In this document: in pieces, positions 9,001-16,844 of the stretch
Layout: each line of letters begins with the position of its first letter
How positions within the stretch are numbered: the first letter of the stretch is position 1
Origin: Phocaeicola_A sp964444735
Lineage (GTDB): Bacteria; Bacteroidota; Bacteroidia; Bacteroidales; Bacteroidaceae
Length of the DNA stretch: 64,000 bases
Direction of reading: 5' to 3'
NCBI GenBank assembly: GCA_964444735.1
Contig: CAYUIJ010000003.1
Location: forward strand, 11,162 to 75,161
Made by a program: the position numbers and the translations under genes
Notes under the pieces: model-generated
Seen by the model: the letters and a program-made list of their open reading frames with translations, nothing else
Told to the model about the DNA's origin: nothing
Database searches by the model: none

Positions 9001-11257
9001 GCGCAATGAGGCCGATTTCCTTTGCCCAGTTTTCCCAATAGAGGCGGTCGCCGCACTTCTCCACGAGCTTGGCATACATGCCGTCACGCAGCTGCCCGAA
9101 GCGCAGTTCCAGCTGCCGTGCGATTTCCGCACTCTCTATCTGCCGCGCCTCTTCCTCTCCCTCCCGAGGCTCCGCACCCGGCCTGCCGATGGTCACGGAG
9201 GGGGTGGTAGTCTGCCGGCCCGGTTTCTGCTTGTTGAGCGCAATCTTGCTCACCATGGCGTTGAAGCGGTCATCATGCGAACGCAGGGCGTTCAGGATAT
9301 CCCACACCACATCAAAAGCCTTGCTGTTATTCAGCGCGTCCTCCGCCGCCACGTCCGACGGCACTACGATGGGGATGATGATGTACCCGTATTTCTTCTC
9401 TCCGGCCTCCCCCTTGTGAAAGGTGCGCATCACGCGGCCTACCGACTGCACCACGTCCACTTTCGAGTTCCGCGCGGAAAGGAAGAGCACGGCGTCGAGC
9501 GAGGGCACGTCCACACCCTCCGACAGGCAGCGCACGTTGGTCACCACACGGCACTCGCGCTCATTCTCAGGCTCCTTTGCCAGCCATTGCAGAATCTCAT
9601 TACGCTCCTGCGAGTTCATCGAGCCGTCGATGTGCCTCGTTGTCACGGAAACCGTCCTCCGCAGGTTCTCCGCATCAAGGTTCTTTTCGTACTTTGCGGA
9701 GATTTTCGGCAGCACCGAGGCGACATATCTCGAAGTTCCGGCTTTCGTCTCGCTGCCTATGGCGGAACAGAACGCCACGGCGCGGCGCATCATGCGCGGG
9801 TCGGCATCCCACGTGCGGCCCCCGTCGCCTCTCAGCTTCTTCGACAGTCCGCTTATCACGCCTATAAGCCTGGAGGCGTCGTCATAATTCAGTTCTGTGC
9901 CCGTATCGCTTATATCCTTTCTGATATTCGGGGGAATGTCATCCTCACTGACGGTCAGTACAAGCACCTTGTAGTCGGTAAGCAGTCCGTTCTGCACGGC
10001 GTAGGAGAAGTTCACGCGATAAAACTCCTCTCCATAGATGGCCTTGTCGTCCATCGAGCAGAGGATGCAGTCTCTTTCCGAAGCCCTGACCTTGGCCGAT
10101 TCGCCGTACAGGCGCGGAGTGGCCGTCATGTAGAGCCGCCTGCGGCCCTGCACGTTGCCGTCGGAATGGATTTTCGTAAAGCTGCCCTCGTCTCTGTCGG
10201 CTATCTTCACGCCCGTGGTGCGGTGCGCCTCGTCACAGATGATGAAGTCGAAGACGCCGTATGCTCCGTCCGTCTCGTCCAGTATCTCCCGTTGCGCCGC
10301 CGACACGGCGTCAACCGACTGGTAGGTGGAGAACACCACTACCAGCCCGTCATGATCACGGTATTTCCTCAGCTGTGAGGCTATCGACTGCGGATTGGTA
10401 GATGCAGGTACGGCGAGGTCCGTCACGCTGTATTCCATGTCGTCAAATTTATTCTGCATCTTCCGTGAGACCTTGGCGTCGGAACAGATGCAAATGGCCT
10501 TGACGGGCTTCTTCGCGTCGGCCGACCACGCGTTGAGCGACTGCCCCAACAGGGCGATGCCCGGAACCATGAACAGCACCAGTCCCCTGCCTCCAAGCAA
10601 CTGCTCGGCAATGAGCAGCGAAGTATAGGTCTTGCCCGTGCCGCAGGCCATGATGAGCTTCCCCCTGTCGTTGCCGTCTGCCATATAATGGACGTATGCC
10701 TTGGATACGGCCGTAAGCTGGTGCTTGCGGGGCTTCTTGCCCTCCACAAGAGCGAGGCTTCCCTCAAGCCCGTCCAAGAGCTTCTGCCAGTCAGCAGGCG
10801 AGGCTTCGAGGTCGGCCATTCCGATGCGCGTCACGGGAGGATCCTGGTTCCGGATGGTTTCCTCGGCGTTGCTCCCCCAACGGTTGGTGGTGGAAATCCA
10901 CACGCGGTTGGAGAAACGTGTGGCCCGGGATGTGACCTCGTTGGTGAATGTGCGGCCGGATGTGGCGAGGAACGAATCCACGGCAGGCTTGTCGATGACG
11001 GTGTCTTCGGCATAGCACTTGCATTGGACGGCCCAGTAGTCGCCCATTTCGGTCTTGGCCACAAGGTCGATGCCCGTGTCAGTCCCGCCGAAGTCCTTGC
11101 GCCCCGGAAATTCCTCCCACAACCATACCTTTTCCAACCCGTTGTAGCGTGGGTCTGTCAGCAGCCATGAGCGCATCAGACGCTCGAACTTCGTACCCTT
11201 CTCTTTCTCCGTGAATGATTCGGTACGGAATTTATGCAGTATATCCTTGAAATTCAT
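6071..11257 (-). CDS. Single-chain Type ISP-like restriction-modification enzyme (nuclease, ATPase, methyltransferase, recognition domain)
   Basis: One 1728-codon frame carries a whole restriction-modification system, as in the Type ISP enzymes LlaGI and LlaBIII. In order: an Mrr-like nuclease (about residues 20-130; Asp64 and Gln78-Cys79-Lys80 form the D...QxK site); an SF2 ATPase (Walker A ACGTGKT 204-210, DEAH 342-345, MTATP 377-381, QSVGRVMR 604-611); a helical coupler; an N6-adenine methyltransferase (DPFVGTGT 925-932, NPPY 1034-1037); then a target-recognition region and C-terminus. It would cut unmodified invading DNA after translocation and methylate self. Residues 1217-1282 and about 1287-1352 are two versions of the same segment across an assembly gap, so the true protein is probably near 1659 residues. 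Most of the gene is GC-rich, but the recognition region (about 6890-7500 and 8030-8110) is AT-rich. No separate specificity or methylase gene lies nearby. The start codon is inside a strong hairpin. Confidence 0.9.
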   Translation of the reverse strand: MNFKDILHKFRTESFTEKEKGTKFERLMRSWLLTDPRYNGLEKVWLWEEFPGRKDFGGTDTGIDLVAKTEMGDYWAVQCKCYAEDTVIDKPAVDSFLATSGRTFTNEVTSRATRFSNRVWISTTNRWGSNAEETIRNQDPPVTRIGMADLEASPADWQKLLDGLEGSLALVEGKKPRKHQLTAVSKAYVHYMADGNDRGKLIMACGTGKTYTSLLIAEQLLGGRGLVLFMVPGIALLGQSLNAWSADAKKPVKAICICSDAKVSRKMQNKFDDMEYSVTDLAVPASTNPQSIASQLRKYRDHDGLVVVFSTYQSVDAVSAAQREILDETDGAYGVFDFIICDEAHRTTGVKIADRDEGSFTKIHSDGNVQGRRRLYMTATPRLYGESAKVRASERDCILCSMDDKAIYGEEFYRVNFSYAVQNGLLTDYKVLVLTVSEDDIPPNIRKDISDTGTELNYDDASRLIGVISGLSKKLRGDGGRTWDADPRMMRRAVAFCSAIGSETKAGTSRYVASVLPKISAKYEKNLDAENLRRTVSVTTRHIDGSMNSQERNEILQWLAKEPENERECRVVTNVRCLSEGVDVPSLDAVLFLSARNSKVDVVQSVGRVMRTFHKGEAGEKKYGYIIIPIVVPSDVAAEDALNNSKAFDVVWDILNALRSHDDRFNAMVSKIALNKQKPGRQTTTPSVTIGRPGAEPREGEEEARQIESAEIARQLELRFGQLRDGMYAKLVEKCGDRLYWENWAKEIGLIARRFVERIAGLIQGGAHKKAFNAYLKGLQRDLNPSVDEAQAIEMLAQHMITRPVFDALFADYRFVRNNAVSRSMQRMIDLLREQAFEKDTEVLDRFYQSVRMNVGGIDNLEGRQTVIKNLYGRFFKGAFPLTVEKLGIVYTPVECVDFIIHSVNDILKAEFGASLTERNVHILDPFVGTGTFITRLLQSGLIREEDMERKYLHEIHCNEIVLLAYYIADVNIEAVFHDITRRKEYLPYNGICLTDTFQLAEEEHNGLFTEFFRDNSERVKRQKETPVRVIMGNPPYSIGQRSANDNAQNLSYPHLDNRVATTYASKSSANLNKSLYDTYIKSFRWASDRIPENEGGVIAFISNGAWLDGNSQDGMRRCLEKEFTSIYVLNLRGAIRGKNGENAKREGQNVFDILTGVAITFLVKNPARRGQKAVIHYHDIGDYLTREQKLRMVKEFRSISSRKIDWQIITPNDKADWINQRDGVFDSLIPLAPEKKFDLKAQCVFAINSRGSLTGRDTWSYNSSIQIVKETARESIAFYNDXXXXWINQRDGVFDSLIPLAPEKKFDGKAMSFFSTYAIAVATNRDTWVYGYSKQNVSANMQSMIDFYNQQIEGNTMSTDETRISWTVNLKKDYDSGAKHIFDETTFVKATYRPFNKTNLYYHRPFIERPGLWQCLFPTAQHNNIVIAISGVSNSKDFSVLITDCIPDLQVQFNGQCFPLYWYEENRHPQSSLFGQGETGRYIRHEGITDWILKEARGRFGGTRTITKEHIFYYVYGLLHSPQYRERFANDLKKSLPRIPVADNVQDFMAFYKAGKELAGLHLNYERNINMQAAGQEGGDVSYAEMPVQAHRALGVRVTGDIGIWQSEWTDDTYRHFAVEKMRFAKTRDKDGRLAADKSRIIYNARITVENIPDRAYGYVINGKPAIEWVMERYAVTVDKASLIRNDPNDWSREHKQPRYILDLLLSVISLSCRTVEIVRSLPEPRL
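7335..7401 (-). repeat. Diverged direct repeat in the recognition domain, copy 2 (after the gap in reading order)
   Basis: These 67 bases match 7542-7608 with about six differences and encode the same peptide, DWINQRDGVFDSLIPLAPEK. The flanking protein then differs (FDGKAMSFFSTYAIAVATN against FDLKAQCVFAINSRGSLTG) but stays alignable up to DFYN/AFYN. The copy ends at the first N of the gap. Confidence 0.85.
7402..7411. other. Assembly gap (10 N) inside the Type ISP gene
   Basis: The gap separates two alternative versions of one protein segment, so it probably marks two overlapping contigs from different alleles rather than missing sequence. Confidence 0.9.
7542..7608 (-). repeat. Diverged direct repeat in the recognition domain, copy 1
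   Basis: This copy is joined to the methyltransferase side of the gene (IITPNDKADWINQRDG). The coding sequence then runs to AFYND at the gap edge (7412). The distance to the other copy is 207 bases, a multiple of three, so the frame stays open across the join. Confidence 0.85.
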
Positions 11258-11288
11258 CTCTTGCTAAGAGATCTATTTCAAGGATATA
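11240..11288 (-). promoter_or_regulatory. 49-nt hairpin around the start codon of the Type ISP gene
   Basis: Bases 11240-11262 and 11266-11288 are reverse complements at 21 of 23 positions, with a 3-base loop. On the mRNA (minus strand) the AUG at 11257-11255 lies in the 3' arm, next to a tandem GA/AG mismatch, with the adjacent purine-rich segment also paired. If transcription starts upstream of 11288, the start codon would be hidden in the stem, giving translational control. As DNA it could equally be an operator or a recombination site. Confidence 0.7.
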
Positions 11289-11447
11289 AGCACTGATAAT
11301 CAGCGATATAAAATCGGAATCAGACGGATTTGCAAAACAAATTCACGCAATTTGCCTTTCATTTGCCATTATAAATAAGGATTGAATGCGGTATTTGAAA
11401 TATTATGCGTACCTTTACAAGGTGAACTATAACTCTTAGCAAGAGAT
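11256..11447. repeat. 15-bp inverted repeat pair flanking the leader of the Type ISP gene
   Basis: The 15 bases at 11256-11270 are the exact reverse complement of 11433-11447 (CTCTTAGCAAGAGAT on the plus strand at the right copy). Each copy holds a small palindrome, CTCTT and AAGAG around an asymmetric AGC centre, like the crossover sites of invertible DNA. The 162 bp between them are AT-rich and cover the region where the promoter should be. No recombinase gene is in the window. Confidence 0.55.
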
Positions 11448-11796
11448 TCAGATTTTTGCTAAACACATTTCATCACAAAATCCCGGTTACAAGTCTTTCA
11501 GGATAAGTATCGCGGTAACGGCATATCACCGCGCTCCTCGTTACCGGCCGCATCGGAAAGGGTGCAAGAACATCTCCTCAGCTATCTCCGCGTCTCCATG
11601 CGTCAGGGCCCGGTTGAAAATATCGTAAACAGATTTTGTCCGGTCGTTACCGGATATCGGGGCCGCCCAGCGTCTGTCTGTCTTTAAAGCCCGCTTTATT
11701 CATCTGTAAAACTGAAAGCCAAGAATGCAGGCCGTCTATACAAAATACCTGCATTACGGCTTTCTTCTCCCCACCATCCGGACACATTCAGAATCT
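11448..11796. other. Intergenic region between the Type ISP gene and the gldFG gene
   Basis: No convincing gene, promoter pair or terminator was found. A short rightward frame that runs into the end of gldFG is only a shadow. GC content rises towards the right. The promoter for the Type ISP gene could lie here or between the inverted repeats. Confidence 0.4.
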
Positions 11797-14112
11797 TTAT
11801 CTTCCTTTTCTACGAATCCATAAAAAGGTTCCCGTGGCAGCCAGCAACAAAGGCAATATTATCATAAACGACCATTTGACGGCCTTGCTCCCGGCCTTAC
11901 CCACGTACACTTTATTATCGGGAAATGCGGGGCGTCTCACGTCAACAGGCACCTCGTTATCCGACAGCCAGAAGAAGGCTCCGGCAATCAGAGAGAAATT
12001 CGACGTCCTGGCAGCCTGTATCCGTCGTCCGAACTCGCCGTTACTGATACAGTCGGCGTCTCCGGCCAGAATAATCTTCTGTTCCCTATCCCCCGCCTTT
12101 CTGGACAAGGCGACAACCGTGTTATAAATCTTCTCAACCTCTCCGGCCGACGGGTTCAAGCGGACCGTGTCCTCAACAAAGTCAGTGGTTTCCAGTTCGT
12201 TCCATACGCCGGTCGTGTCGGTCCTGAACACGTCAGTCACTTTGTATCCCTTGTCTTCCACCTGTTCCAGGCCCGCACAACCGGGAGTAGTGACAATCAC
12301 GTGATGCCTGCGCATTGTAGTAAAGTCATAGGCAAAATCATAAGCGATGCCTTCGGCCTCCTTTGTGGCGTACGAAAGGATCAGGTCGGTCTGAAGGGTC
12401 GTGTCTTGTCTGACCAGAACGCCGGGGGTCATCTCGTATCCGAACTTGGCAAACAGGTTGTTCATCACTTCCCTGCGTTTCGGCTCTCCGAGTACAAACA
12501 GGTTTCCTCCGCGATCAATATATTGCTGCAGGTTGGCCTCTTCTTCCGGGTCAAGCCATTCACGCATGTCAGAGATCACCACGATATTGACGTCTTCGGG
12601 CACCTGTTTGTCCAAGTAAACTTTCGTCACGTCAAACCCTTGGTTCTCCAAGGCGTAGCGGAAAGTCTTCTCGTTGGCAAACAGGCTGTAGTCACGGTCT
12701 GTACCACCCGAATAGCCGCGTTCTCCATGTCCGTCCAGAAAACCCACCTTGGGCAGCTTCATCACCATACGCTTAAAGGCGGCCGAAATCTCCCGTTCGG
12801 TAGGGAAACGCATCACATCGCCATAAATTCTCAGCCACGCTTTCTCCCCGTTTTCCCTGACGATCTGCCGCACAAACCTGTTGTTCTCCCCCGACAGGTC
12901 AATAATCTTCCGGATCTCTTCCGGCCCCATGAATTTGGTGGAATCCAAGCCGTAAAGCCTGCAGGCCCCGGTCATTTTCTCATGAAGATCCGCGTCCGGG
13001 AATTTTTTATCCAGCGCGGGGTTGTCTGTTGCGTCATAATAATACACGTATCTCAACTTCATGTCCGGCTTGAAACGCAGGTACTGATCAAAACGCTCCA
13101 TATCCGGTTTCAGGAAATTGGGAGCCGCGTACCAGGGAGATCCCGGATCGAGAGCGTTAATGTAAGTGGTGATTGTCAGTCCGCCGTCAAGCCTCGCCAC
13201 GATCTCCCGGCTGTTGGGTGTCAGCGTGTTTATCTTGGTCGAGGTCGCGTCATAATAGAATTTCATCTGCGGAAGGGCCGACAGGTATCCCAGGAGACAG
13301 GCCAGGAAAACGGCACAGGCGTTTCTGCCCAAAGTAATCACGAAACGGACCTTCTGGCGGACCGAGTCCAAACGGATAACGGCCAGCGCAAGGAAAAGGC
13401 AAACCACGATAATGAAATAAAGAACATCCTCGCTGCAAATCAAACCGGAAATAAACTTGCCGCTCCGGCCGGGCATTGCCAGCCAGTAGGTCACGTCACG
13501 GACAAAATCGTAGCCCTGCCACCATCCGCCCACCATGTTCAGCACCATCAACACGGCGAACGTGCTGATAGCCGCCACAATCTGGTAAGACGTCAGGCTG
13601 GACATGAAAATGCCGATTGCCGCGTACACGCATATCAGCAGGTACAATCCCAGCAAGCCGGAAAGAGCCATCGGCAACCCGAAATCCTTGACAACAGCCC
13701 AGCTGCAAAGAGTGATCAAGAAAAGGATTCCAATCATGGCAAGACCGTAAATCATCATGGAAAAGAACTTTCCCACGATAATCTGGGTGTTCGTAACCAG
13801 AGACGAATACAACAGACAGATAGACCCGCTGCTCAACTCTTTGCTTACCAGACTCATAGTCAAAAGAGGAATGTAGAAATAGAGGTAACCTTGCATTGTC
13901 GTGAATACTCCGCCCCAGTCAGAGGCGAAAACAGCGCCCGTCACACCCTGAATGTCATATCCCAGTTCCTGACTGCTTGCAATCCCCGCAATCCGGGCGG
14001 AAAAAAGCATACCCGCCTGGACGCTGAACACAACCAGTATCAGCCACGCCACAGGAGAACAGAACAGCATCTTCAACTCCGTTCTCGCTATATTATATAT
14101 CATTTTAAACAT
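11797..14112 (-). CDS. GldF-GldG fusion: ABC-2 permease joined to an auxiliary extracytoplasmic domain
   Basis: The N-terminal about 250 residues form an ABC-2 permease with about six membrane helices (starting FKMIYNIARTELKMLFCSPV). After a further helix (about 260-280) comes a long soluble part that matches the GldG/ABC-auxiliary domain (GERGYSGGTDRDYSLFANEK; VVISDMREWLDPEEEANLQQ). A final helix and basic tail (LLLAATGTFLWIRRKGR) end the 771-residue chain. In flavobacteria GldF and GldG are separate gliding/secretion proteins; in gut Bacteroidales the fusion occurs without gliding and its cargo is unknown. Its start overlaps the end of the GldA-like ATPase gene by 8 bases, so the two form one transporter operon. 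Confidence 0.88.
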   Translation of the reverse strand: MFKMIYNIARTELKMLFCSPVAWLILVVFSVQAGMLFSARIAGIASSQELGYDIQGVTGAVFASDWGGVFTTMQGYLYFYIPLLTMSLVSKELSSGSICLLYSSLVTNTQIIVGKFFSMMIYGLAMIGILFLITLCSWAVVKDFGLPMALSGLLGLYLLICVYAAIGIFMSSLTSYQIVAAISTFAVLMVLNMVGGWWQGYDFVRDVTYWLAMPGRSGKFISGLICSEDVLYFIIVVCLFLALAVIRLDSVRQKVRFVITLGRNACAVFLACLLGYLSALPQMKFYYDATSTKINTLTPNSREIVARLDGGLTITTYINALDPGSPWYAAPNFLKPDMERFDQYLRFKPDMKLRYVYYYDATDNPALDKKFPDADLHEKMTGACRLYGLDSTKFMGPEEIRKIIDLSGENNRFVRQIVRENGEKAWLRIYGDVMRFPTEREISAAFKRMVMKLPKVGFLDGHGERGYSGGTDRDYSLFANEKTFRYALENQGFDVTKVYLDKQVPEDVNIVVISDMREWLDPEEEANLQQYIDRGGNLFVLGEPKRREVMNNLFAKFGYEMTPGVLVRQDTTLQTDLILSYATKEAEGIAYDFAYDFTTMRRHHVIVTTPGCAGLEQVEDKGYKVTDVFRTDTTGVWNELETTDFVEDTVRLNPSAGEVEKIYNTVVALSRKAGDREQKIILAGDADCISNGEFGRRIQAARTSNFSLIAGAFFWLSDNEVPVDVRRPAFPDNKVYVGKAGSKAVKWSFMIILPLLLAATGTFLWIRRKGR

Positions 14113-15052
14113 AACCCGTTTTTTTTAATGTCGCTTTCTTGGATAATTCCGCAAATACGCTATCAAGGGAGTTCTTCTCCACCCGAATCTCCGACAGGCG
14201 CCAGTTGTTGGCGGCACTCAGCCTCACAATCTGGTCTGTAACCTCCTGCGCCTCAGTGAAACGGACGCGGAAATCCCGGTTCCCCAGCTCTTCTACACCC
14301 ACAACGCCCTCAATCTTCGCCAGCTCATCGGCAGCCGGGGGATCAACCATCGAGACATACAGGGAATTCGGGACGATATAATTATTGAACTCGTCCGTCG
14401 TACCCATAAATACCAGCCTGCCTTCCTCAATCATCAGGATATGGTCACAAACCGCCTGCACCTCCGGCAGGATATGCGTGGAGAGTATCACGGTACGATC
14501 TCCGGCTATTTCCCGGATCAGGCGGCGGATTTCCATGATCTGGTTCGGGTCCAGGCCGTTCGTGGGCTCGTCAAAAATAACCAGGTCCGGTTTATGGACA
14601 ATTGCCTGGGCAATACCCACGCGCTGCTGATAGCCTCCCGACAAGTTCCTGATCAGCCGTTTACGGAAACGGTCAATACCGCATTTTGCCATCACCTCGT
14701 CTACCGCCCGAAGAACATCCTTGTCTGCCACCCAGCGTAACCTGGCACAATGCACCAGGTATTCCTCCACCGTCAAGTCTCCGTACAAGGGCGGCTTTTG
14801 GGGCAGGAACCCGATATGCCGTCTGGCATCGACCGGCTTCTTACGAACGTCAATCCCCTTGATAAAAACCTGTCCTTCCGTCTGCCTGATAACCCCGCTG
14901 ATAATATTCATCGTGGTGGACTTTCCGGCCCCGTTAGATCCTAACAACCCGTATATCCCCCGATGGGGAATCTCGAAGCTGATGTCTCTTACGGCCCATT
15001 GAACGCTGTAACGATGTGACAAATGCCCCACTTTTATAATCGGCTCTTCCAT
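14105..15052 (-). CDS. GldA-like ABC transporter ATPase
   Basis: This 315-residue ATPase powers the adjacent membrane partner. It has Walker A GSNGAGKST (residues 38-46), the signature LSGG (137-140) and Walker B LVIFDEPTNGLDP (157-169). The about 85-residue C-terminal extension is usual for the GldA/CcmA-type subfamily paired with ABC-2 permeases. It is the first gene of the operon. Its start MEEPIIKVGHLSHRYSVQWA fits the family. Confidence 0.92.
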   Translation of the reverse strand: MEEPIIKVGHLSHRYSVQWAVRDISFEIPHRGIYGLLGSNGAGKSTTMNIISGVIRQTEGQVFIKGIDVRKKPVDARRHIGFLPQKPPLYGDLTVEEYLVHCARLRWVADKDVLRAVDEVMAKCGIDRFRKRLIRNLSGGYQQRVGIAQAIVHKPDLVIFDEPTNGLDPNQIMEIRRLIREIAGDRTVILSTHILPEVQAVCDHILMIEEGRLVFMGTTDEFNNYIVPNSLYVSMVDPPAADELAKIEGVVGVEELGNRDFRVRFTEAQEVTDQIVRLSAANNWRLSEIRVEKNSLDSVFAELSKKATLKKTGYV

Positions 15053-15115
15053 ATACTTGTCAATTAAAAATCATATAATCCACGCGGCCTTATCGCCGCT
15101 GATGCCCTGAATATG

Positions 15116-15123
15116 CAAAATTA
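15116..15123 (-). promoter_or_regulatory. Promoter -7 element upstream of the gldA-like gene
   Basis: On the minus strand this reads TAATTTTG, a perfect TAnnTTTG. No TTTG is present 19-21 bp further upstream. The predicted start near 15109 gives a leader of about 57 bases. Confidence 0.5.
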
Positions 15124-15153
15124 CAAACCCTTCACCCGTCTGTCCGGACATTC

Positions 15154-16830
15154 TTAATTCAAAGAATAATTAAAAGAAAAAGCGATATCCACAATCTTTC
15201 CAAATCCCTTATATTCAAAGGGCCCGGGATTGTCACGATCCAAATCTCCGGCCTGATTCAGGTTCATTTCAACAATTCCGCCCTCATTTCCTCCATAATC
15301 CAAAGCAGCCCCCAGACACAAGCCGAGACCATCAGTACTGCCATCCTCACTGAAAAGATATTGCCAGCCATATCTGAACTTCAATTTCGTTATTTCCGTC
15401 ATGGCGTTCTCATGTTCGTAAACGGAAGCAAGCTTCGGCTGGGCCCGGGACAAATCGACTCTGTAAATCTTATTGCCGGCTCCCATAAAAAATATCCTGT
15501 CAAAATTATTTGTAGTCGCAAAGCACAGCTTTTCCGGAGCCACGCCTTCCGGAACCGGGAACACAAACTCTCCCGAGCAGACAGGAGTGGTGGCAGAAGA
15601 ATCCCATCCTTCAGAATCTATCTCGCAGACGTGAATATTGCCGTCCGTCTCGTCATAAAAGAACACCAGCATTTTCATGCTGTCACTGGCATATCCCATC
15701 CCTAATAATTTCTTATTCATGCCTATAGTATTCGGATCAAACTCATTCGGGTAATCATTTTCTCCTATCAGCCTTATTCTGTCATACACCTTCGACGGAT
15801 CTATGTCATTATATCCCAGTCTGAAGAGCCCGTTGTCGTAATAATCATTGTCATCATAAGAAGCCGGCATCTGAAGCAAACGATGATTCAATTTATCATA
15901 CAATATGTATCTTCCATATACCGGACATCCCATTTGAATTTCAAAATCCTCACTGCTATCAGCAAAACGTACCGGGAAATAGAGAGACCACGTATCTCCA
16001 TTGGCATAAAACAACTTTCCGCCATCAATAAATATCTCCCCCACAGAATACACGTTAGAATAAACGAACTCCGGGGCAAATCCGCCGCCGCCGTTTTCTG
16101 TCTTGACATACAGCATCTGCTCCAGCGTCCAGATATTTTCTAACGAACTCCCGTTCATAAGAAGAGCGTCCTTATCAGTCACTACCATAATCATAGGTTT
16201 ATTTTTGTCCATGGTTATCTCCCTGGGACACATATATAAAGGATCTGAAAGCAGTTGCAACGGACGCCCTTGCAAAGGCAGACTTACGCCCTTGTCTTCT
16301 TTGTATGCATCCGGAGTTATCATTCTCTCCTCCGTATTTCCGTCCACGCATCCCAAAACACTTTTGCCCTCATTTTCCTGCAGCACGAACCAACACCAGC
16401 TATAGGGCACCACAGGAACGACTTTCGTCACCGCATACCATTCCGATCCGTCACCTCTTGTATCCTTTACGGTCAGACGCATATCATACGACTGTATATC
16501 GCCTCTCTTCAAATACGCTTTAAATATCCGTTCATTACCGACAACCTCCCATCCCAGAATACCTCCGCGACTTATTTCTTTTTCCCATACATACGTCAGG
16601 TTCTCTTCTCCTTCCGCCAGTGTCTGCGTGAATTCCGGACTTATCTCAAACAGCACGGAATCGGTCTCCTGTTTCGGCAGATAAACGCTTACCGATTCCG
16701 GCATTTTTATATATACCTCATTGACATCATGATAGGTGTAAGACCCCTTGTCGTCATAACATCCCGTACACAGGAACGAGACGATTCCTGAAAGCAGTAC
16801 AAAATTTCTCCATATATTTTTCATAGTCAT
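15154..16830 (-). CDS. PKD-like family surface lipoprotein of uptake locus 1
   Basis: This 558-residue protein starts with a signal peptide and lipobox ending LCTGC, so it should be lipid-anchored, probably on the cell surface. The mature part begins with a beta-sandwich-like segment and then a long repetitive beta-rich region (for example FAPEFVYSNVYSVGEIFIDG) like the PKD-like lipoproteins found as the fourth gene of some SusCD operons. It lies 14 bases after the DUF4843 gene and closes the operon. Known four-gene loci of this order (such as Bacteroides thetaiotaomicron BT2261-2264) form a complex with bound peptides; a similar role here is inference. Confidence 0.8.
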   Translation of the reverse strand: MTMKNIWRNFVLLSGIVSFLCTGCYDDKGSYTYHDVNEVYIKMPESVSVYLPKQETDSVLFEISPEFTQTLAEGEENLTYVWEKEISRGGILGWEVVGNERIFKAYLKRGDIQSYDMRLTVKDTRGDGSEWYAVTKVVPVVPYSWCWFVLQENEGKSVLGCVDGNTEERMITPDAYKEDKGVSLPLQGRPLQLLSDPLYMCPREITMDKNKPMIMVVTDKDALLMNGSSLENIWTLEQMLYVKTENGGGGFAPEFVYSNVYSVGEIFIDGGKLFYANGDTWSLYFPVRFADSSEDFEIQMGCPVYGRYILYDKLNHRLLQMPASYDDNDYYDNGLFRLGYNDIDPSKVYDRIRLIGENDYPNEFDPNTIGMNKKLLGMGYASDSMKMLVFFYDETDGNIHVCEIDSEGWDSSATTPVCSGEFVFPVPEGVAPEKLCFATTNNFDRIFFMGAGNKIYRVDLSRAQPKLASVYEHENAMTEITKLKFRYGWQYLFSEDGSTDGLGLCLGAALDYGGNEGGIVEMNLNQAGDLDRDNPGPFEYKGFGKIVDIAFSFNYSLN

Positions 16831-16844
16831 GCAAATTAAAATTA

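Noticed and set aside
8093..10378. 761-codon frame on the plus strand, antisense to the restriction gene
   Set aside because: It lies wholly opposite a gene with clear catalytic motifs; high GC content and codon bias make long antisense frames. The protein is rich in His, Arg and Val and shows no domain.
11636..12127. Rightward frame entering the end of gldFG
   Set aside because: Most of it is antisense to the conserved C-terminus of gldFG; no signal or domain is seen.
12301..14241. 646-codon frame on the plus strand opposite gldFG
   Set aside because: Antisense shadow of a well-supported membrane protein gene; composition is unlike a folded protein (many His, Gln, Arg).
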